Positions 58,718 to 64,000 of a DNA stretch of 64,000 nt are shown here, in pieces. This DNA is from Maratus speciosus (taxonomy: Eukaryota > Arthropoda > Arachnida > Araneae > Salticidae), in assembly GCA_963932465.1 (NCBI GenBank), contig OZ010799.1:161258761-161322760 (forward strand), given 5' to 3'. The notes under the pieces were generated by a model, which saw only the letters and a list, made by a program, of their open reading frames with translations, searched no databases and was not told the origin of the DNA. Position 1 is the stretch's first letter, and every line of letters begins with the position of its first letter. A program made the position numbers and the translations under genes.

Positions 58718-60285
58718 CAGGGTGTCCCAAAACAACCGCATAAACTCTGCAGAGCTAGATTCCTCGTTGGGAGTACATAAAAACTGCCCAAAGAAGCGTT
58801 CCTGTACGATTCATCGTTTACGAGAAAAAGACGAAAAACAAAGTATGACGTCACTGCCGGTGCAAGAAAAAACACTTTATTGGGCATATCAACAACAGTA
58901 TTTTCATATCTTTCCAGACGATAATGTTTAAAACGTTCGCCGCGCATATCGCGTCATGCATGCGCGTGCTCCATGGAATGGCATTAAGCCGCCCTTGAAC
59001 TCGTATTTAAAATCTCGTCCTACAAGATGTCCATCTTGTAGCAACTGGTATTCTTCGCATGGTTATCATGTATTCCGTTCGTGACTACTGCGACATGTAC
59101 CTGATGTACGGCCGATGTAAGCGGCCTGACGGTAGCATAGGCGGATGCAATACTGCAGCGGGTAGAAGAGAAGCCCGAGGTAAGCACACACACATTAGAC
59201 CGTGAGATGACTTCGAGTAAAAGTACTGTGCACAGGCTTTTACGGTCTCAGATGCTACACCCATTTCGGTACACAACCGTGCAAGGTCTGAAACCAGATG
59301 ACTTTCAGAAACGCGTGGCCTTCTGTGAATGTCTGTTGCAGCAACAGAACACATATGATGGTTTCATTGCACATATCCTGTGGACTGATGAATCATGTTT
59401 CACTCGTGATGGGGTATTCAACCATCACAACAGCCAAACGTGGTTCCAGGTCAATCCGCATGGAATCCGACCGCAGAAACATCAGTAACGTGGGTCTCTT
59501 AACGTGTGGGCAGGCATACTCGGGGATCGCCTGCTTGGACCATATCTGTTGCCTGAACGGCTCTCTGGACAGTCGTACTTGGTGTTTCTCAACTGGGCGG
59601 GGATAGTGAGTGCTTTAGCCATTTGGTAGGCCTCCCGCCTGGTTGACCCTGGTGTTTCTCAATGAGGTCTTAACAGAGTTCCTCGATGACTTACCATTAG
59701 CGGCAATACAGGGACTTTGGTTCCAGCATGATGGTGCTCCGGCGCATTTCTGTGCTCCTGTACGTGGTTGGTGGATATGAAATACCCCGGCCGCTGGATC
59801 GGACGTGGTGGTCCGGTTCTATGGCCGCCACGTTCACCAGATCTTACACCGTTGGATTTTTTCCTATGGGGCCATCTCAAGGAACTGGTGTATCGAGACG
59901 TAGTGACAACACCAATGGGCATAGTTGCTCGCCTACATGCTGCTTGTACCGGGGGGACCCCGGGATGCTGCAGCGTGTGATGACAGCCATTCCACGGTGT
60001 GCTCTAGCCTGCCTCGACATGCACGGCGGACACTTTGAACATCTGCTTTAAATTGTGCACAATTGTGTTCTTAAACATTATCGTCTGGAAAGATATGCAA
60101 ATACTGTTGTTGATATGTTCAATAAAGTGTTTTTTGCATGCACCGGCACTGACGTCATACTTTGTTTTTCGTATTTTTCTCGTAAACTATGGATCGTACA
60201 GGAACGCTTCTTTAGGCACTTTTTATGTACTCCCAACGAGGAATGTAGCTGTGCAGAGTTTATGCGGTCGTTTTGGGAGACCCTG
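58718..60285 (+). mobile_element. full-length mariner-like element, 1,568 bp, ~215 bp TIRs
   Basis: Ends CAGGGTGTCCCAAAACAACC and its inverse, flanked by TA at 58716-58717 and 60286-60287. The inverted repeats run about 215 bp each (58718-58930 and about 60065-60285), past TTTCCAGACGATAATGTTT. Uninterrupted array C units (for example 52515-52560) give the empty site. The transposase within is broken. TIR decay is modest, suggesting the copy is not very old. Confidence 0.9.
59090..60051 (+). pseudogene. broken DD41D-type transposase
   Basis: Pieces in several frames: an N-terminal MYLMYGRCKR and TSSKSTVHRLLRSQMLHPF (DNA-binding side), then LWTDESCFTRDGVF with the first aspartate, WFQHDGAPAHF with the second, and SPDLTPLDFFLWGHL with the third, ending GGHFEHLL like the transposase at 1-717. 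A stop after QKHQ (59486), several frameshifts, and a 57-bp insertion at 59593-59649 between 13-bp direct repeats (TGGTGTTTCTCAA) inactivate it. Two related copies in one window indicate the family was recently mobile in this genome. Confidence 0.85.
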
Positions 60286-61529
60286 TATAAAATTAAAGTA
60301 ATAAGGAAATTTTGTTGATGAAGTTTTAATCCAAAGTAGAACATCTGCCGATAAAAACAGAATTATTTATAAACATAATGTATCGCGAGGACCCCAGAAA
60401 GGAAATAATTTTGTTAAGCAATGTTATTTCATTAAACGTTTGAGTGTAGGGGGAAAGTTGCATATTTGTTTTCTCTGTTGAATACTTGATACAATGATAT
60501 CAGAGCTAGAGAAACCTTTATAGTCTAATAGAACCTTCGGTGTTTTCATATCAATATTATCTTGTAAAAATTGTTATATATAAAGAAATATTCTGGAATG
60601 CAAGATCTTTTTATTAAATACTTCTCCGTATAATGTAAACTCAAAGTGACTAGAAATAAATTTGTTATTTTTATTAAATCTGTAATATGTACAAAAGAGC
60701 AACAAATGGTTAGATTATACTTATATTTATCAACATGTTACTTATAAGCACCTATGATTATTTATATGGATTTTTAATGTGAATGTTCAGAAATACAAAT
60801 ATTCTGAAAATATTAATCCTTATAAGTACAAGAAATCTTATAAGAAAATAACATTAATGACCCGACGATAAAGTAAATAGAGGTAAAATAAAAAGAACCA
60901 ATTTCAAACTGGATCTATTTTCTACTGTTGGGATGTTACAGTAAATGGTAATAGTAAATCTCCGGAAATTGATTTTATACAAAAGAAATTATAAAGTTTC
61001 TCTGTGATAGAATATAATTACTTTAGTTTCAAATGCACAAAACTGTCTCCTTTTAGAAACAAGAAGGAAGTACGACTTCCTTATTTAAAATTAAAGAAAT
61101 TTGTAAATCTCGTTAATGAAGTTTTAATCTAATGTAGAACGTCTATCAATAAAAACAGAATTATTTAAAAACAAATTATTCCATGCGGTGTATGCAAACA
61201 AACGACGGAGTTGTTTGTGCAAGATTCAAAAACTTATTTTGAACTCCTAAGAGAATAGTGGGGAAATAACTTTGTTAAACAACGTTAATTTATTAAAAGT
61301 TCGAGTACAAGAGGAATGTTACATATCTCTGTTGAATATTGGATGCAAAAATATTACAGTTAGAGAAATCTTTAAAGTTTAATGGCAGTTCAGTGTTTTT
61401 ATATCAATATTAAGTTTTGAAAATTATTATTAAAAGAAAATATCTAGAAACGGAAGAACTTTTTATGAAATAATTTTTGCTACAATGCGAAATAGAAATT
61501 AGAGCAAATATCTCTCTTTTTTTCTTTAA

Positions 61530-61737
61530 CCCCTTAACGCTCAATTAAATTACGGTTGGAAAATTCAAATTGCTTATTGGCACCACTTTTATGAAAAAGA
61601 AATATTCACCTTATTTAATGGTAGGAAAAACGACACTAAAATATAGTCAATTTCACTATTTTATAAAACTGGTGGGAATCAAACAATTTGAGTAAAAGAC
61701 ACAGCCCGAGAATATGACGGGAGCGAGAATTAAGGGG
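61530..61737. mobile_element. TTAA-type MITE
   Basis: TTAA at 61526-61529 and 61738-61741 bounds CCCCTTAACGCTC and its approximate inverse (GAGCGAGAATTAAGGGG). The interior 61579-61676 (GGCACCACTTTT to ACTGGTGGG) is very like the interior of the hAT-like MITEs and of 9671-9900, though the ends are unrelated. Confidence 0.8.
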
Positions 61738-62238
61738 TTAAATCTATAATATGTAAATTGGATTAACAGTGCGATAGATTATACTATTATATATCAAAAT
61801 GGTACTTATAAGTACACAAGATCATTTATACGTGAGCATGTCATGATATTGTTTACGAGAAAATAGGTGCCCATTCTCATTTTGAGTAACGTATTTTTAT
61901 TGTGAATGGTCAGAAGTAGAAGATATTATTTATTTAAAATTATTGTAATAAAGCGGATAGAGGTAAAAAAAAAATTTCAAGTATACATTCAAATAAGGTG
62001 TCCTTTCTATCTTTAGATGACACACTAGATCCTACATTTTCTAAAACATCAGAAAATTTTGCACAAGAATGTATGTATTTTTAAGGTGAATGATGAAAAA
62101 TATAAATATTCTGAAAATATTTTCTTCTAAATGTGAATCATTATAAATACATGAAATCTTGTGAGAAAATAACTTTAATAACTGACGACAAAGTAAACAG
62201 AGGTTAAATAAAACTAAAACAATTTTAAACTGGATCTA

Positions 62239-62606
62239 TACTGAAAAAAAACGACATTTTTACCGTACAAAGTACTGTTCACAGACATGTGATTTCCGCG
62301 TTTTTGCACACCAGTATATTCTTAGAGAAAATATTTCATTTAATCGAAACATTTTTGCGATTTAAGAGAACAACATTTTCTCTAAGAATATACTGGTGTG
62401 CAAAAACGCGGAAAACACATGCCTTGTTCATCTCACGCTCAAACTCGATCACAGTCGAATGTGCTGTAGCTTTCTTTGATTTATTGACTATATAAACATG
62501 AAAAATACAGTAGTTGCGTAAAATTAACAGCACAATGTGCTGGCAATTCGGACGCCAGCAGTTTGTGCTGGCTACAATGGTCAACAATGGGTTTTTTTTA
62601 TAGTGT
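62239..62606. mobile_element. composite MITE with CTGAAAAAAAAC ends
   Basis: Inserted in an array C unit between AACTGGATC-TATA and TATACTGTTATTCGATG. The left half is a palindrome (CCGCGTTTTTGCACACCAGT inverted) like the interior of the TTAA MITE at 12497. The right half (CGATCACAGTCGAATGTGCT to ATTCGGACGCCAGCAGTTTG) matches 33295-33415 of the MITE at 33244. It looks assembled from two known modules. Confidence 0.7.
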
Positions 62607-62689
62607 ATATACTGTTATTCGATGACAGGGTAGATGGTAAAAGTTAACCTCCGGAAATTGACTTTTAACAAAAGCAATTACAATTTTTT

Positions 62690-63545
62690 TTTTTACTTTG
62701 TGTTAACCTTTTAAGACCTGACCTACACAATTGTGTAGGTAATCCAAAAGAAAAAGAAAAAAAAAGCAATTTAACAAGTCACAACGACCATTTGGAAAAT
62801 GTTTTTTTTGAAGACTAAAATTTAAGACATAAAAAATCGCACGGAATTGATCATACATTACGTACGCAATGAATTAAACATTAACATTCCTGGACCCATC
62901 ATGAACAAATTTTAAAAGAAATTTCAGTTTTACAATTTTCGGTACTGTAAATTTTAAAACTTCTACGGAGCTGTTCATACATTACGTACGCCATGGATTA
63001 AACATTAATATTCCTGGACCCATTTAAAATGAAATTTTATTCTTAAACTTCTAAACATCCCACAGTATTACTTTTTACACCGTCGTATAGAGAAAAAAAA
63101 AGTACTTTTAAATGCAATTTGTTTGAAAGCTGTATCTCAATTTGTTTCTGAGTTATTAATTTTTTTTGTAGTTTTTATTACTCTTTTTGTTATAGCGGCA
63201 ACAGAAGTATCCATCTCTGTTGAAAGTAAAGGGAAAATGCAGATTATTGTATAGACCAATCAGAAAACGAATAAAATGCGGATTGAACTAATAAAACGCT
63301 TCAGATATGCTTTTTATTTCCTACCCTGACAGAGGACAATAACCATTTTTCCAATTGGTTGAAAAAAACATTTACATCTTTTTCTGTGATTTGAAGTCGA
63401 GCCTGCATACACTGAATAGCGTGGATCCTCATGTGGCTTAGCCTGAAATCGGATAATTTTTAAAATATATTTCTCAATCAAATATGATCCTACTAATTAG
63501 GGGAAACCATCAAAACTTTTCATTTCTACCAAAAAGCTCTCGGTT
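62690..63545. other. insertion in array C with internal duplications
   Basis: Array C stops near AAAGCAATTACAAT and resumes at GATAGAATATAATTAG. The insert begins TTAACCTTTTAAGACC and contains a perfect 20-bp palindrome centred on CACAATTGTG (62724-62743). Two copies of CATACATTACGTACGC-ATG-ATTAAACATTAA lie about 120 bp apart (62852, 62973). No termini were confirmed. Confidence 0.45.
63040..63245 (+). repeat. repeat D, copy 1 (copy 2 at 63760-63955)
   Basis: AAAAAGTACTTTTAAATGCA with TTTGTTTGAAA, then GAGTTATTAATT and AAAGTAAAGGGAAAA occur in the same order at 63760-63955 with moderate divergence. The second copy lies beyond an array C fragment. Origin unknown. Confidence 0.6.
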
Positions 63546-64000
63546 TTAAAGAGATAGAATATAATTAGTTCAGTTTAATACACATAAAACTGTCTTCTAT
63601 TAGAAGAGAGAAGAAAGTACGATTTCCTTATTAGTCCCCGGGATGGTATTTCTTTCTCCCAGCACATATAGTTTCGTCTCCAAAAAATAACGTTCCGTTG
63701 TATAAGCGAGCCGTAAAACAAAGCAGATGTATTATTGTACTCTTAAATACCCTACTGCAATTTTTTAAACTTCTGAGCATCGCACAATTTCAATTTTTAT
63801 AAAGTCATATTGAAAAAAAAGTACTTTTAAATGCAATTTGTTTGAAAACTGCATCTTCATTTATTTTTGAGCTATTAATTGCTTTGTAGTTTTTAGCGTT
63901 ATTTGTTTAATTTTGGCAACTCATGTACACCATTTCTATAAAAAGTAAAGGAAAAATAGTTGGGAAATAGCAATTATATCTTTTTGTTGCCTTTTTTTCC

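Larger units (their letters stand above)
47230..64000 (+). repeat. array C, ~960 bp period tandem repeat with many insertions
   Basis: The marker GTTAACGTCCGGAAATTGAC and variants recurs near 51443, 52404, 53527, 55515, 57675, 58590, 60950 and 62640. Uninterrupted spacing is about 920-960 bp. Units also share ATTATTTTAGTTTGAAATAC, GAAGAGAGAAGAAAGTGCGA, AAAAGTTCGGTTTCGAGG and GAGCATGTCATGCTATCGTT. A more diverged unit starts at 47230. The array continues past the window end. No unit keeps an open frame, so it looks like satellite rather than a gene family. Confidence 0.85.

Noticed and set aside
58615..58947. Frames over the TIRs at 58.6-58.9 and 60.0-60.3 kb as a gene pair
   Set aside because: They are mirror translations of the two inverted ends of the same mariner-like element.

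Overview
The window is eukaryotic and strongly AT-rich. It holds no rRNA, no functional tRNA, no recognisable host gene and no bacterial-style operon. The only protein-coding sequence I can identify belongs to transposons: Tc1/mariner-type transposases, and reverse transcriptase plus GIY-YIG pieces of Penelope-like retroelements (PLEs). Transposase flavour, PLEs, tRNA-derived SINEs and the density of short inverted-repeat elements fit an arthropod, perhaps an arachnid. That taxonomic guess is inference. The region reads like intergenic or heterochromatic repeat-rich DNA.

Layout. (1) 1-3.8 kb: the 3' end of a mariner-like transposase open to the window edge, then dispersed repeat copy A. (2) 3.8-10.1 kb: tandem array A (about 262 bp period), broken up by an hAT-like MITE, a TIR element carrying a SINE, a 1.2 kb foldback element and other TIR elements. 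(3) 10.1-21.4 kb: isolated DNA-transposon derivatives (hAT-like with 8-bp duplications, TTAA-type MITEs, a pogo/Tigger-like element) and an inverted pair of PLE copies at 16.6-18.5 kb. (4) 21.5-46.8 kb: diverged units of array B, with a sub-array of about 317 bp period at 44-46.8 kb. They are interrupted by PLE remnants, SINEs, a 4.9 kb TIR element containing a six-copy ~327 bp satellite, and a 3.7 kb foldback element whose arms are themselves tandem repeats. (5) 47.2-64 kb: array C (about 960 bp period) carrying two Helitron-like copies, a mariner relic, a PLE remnant with a hammerhead-like motif and a full-length 1.57 kb mariner-like element with ~215 bp TIRs.

How the parts relate. The satellite arrays act as a recorder: uninterrupted paralogous units give the empty site for many insertions, so target-site duplications and nesting order can be read inside the window. 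Clear duplications are TA (mariner/Tc-like and pogo-like), TTAA (piggyBac-type MITEs), 8 bp (hAT-like) and 8-14 bp (SINE and PLE insertions).

The most unusual signal is a recurring imperfect palindromic core. Its arms resemble CACCAGTA / TACTGGTG around an AT-rich centre containing GGCGATTTAA-like sequence. It appears inside many short elements whose termini and target duplications belong to different superfamilies (TTAA, TA, 8-bp). This suggests modular MITEs sharing an internal cassette. Boundaries are approximate unless a target duplication is stated, and all comparisons were made by eye.
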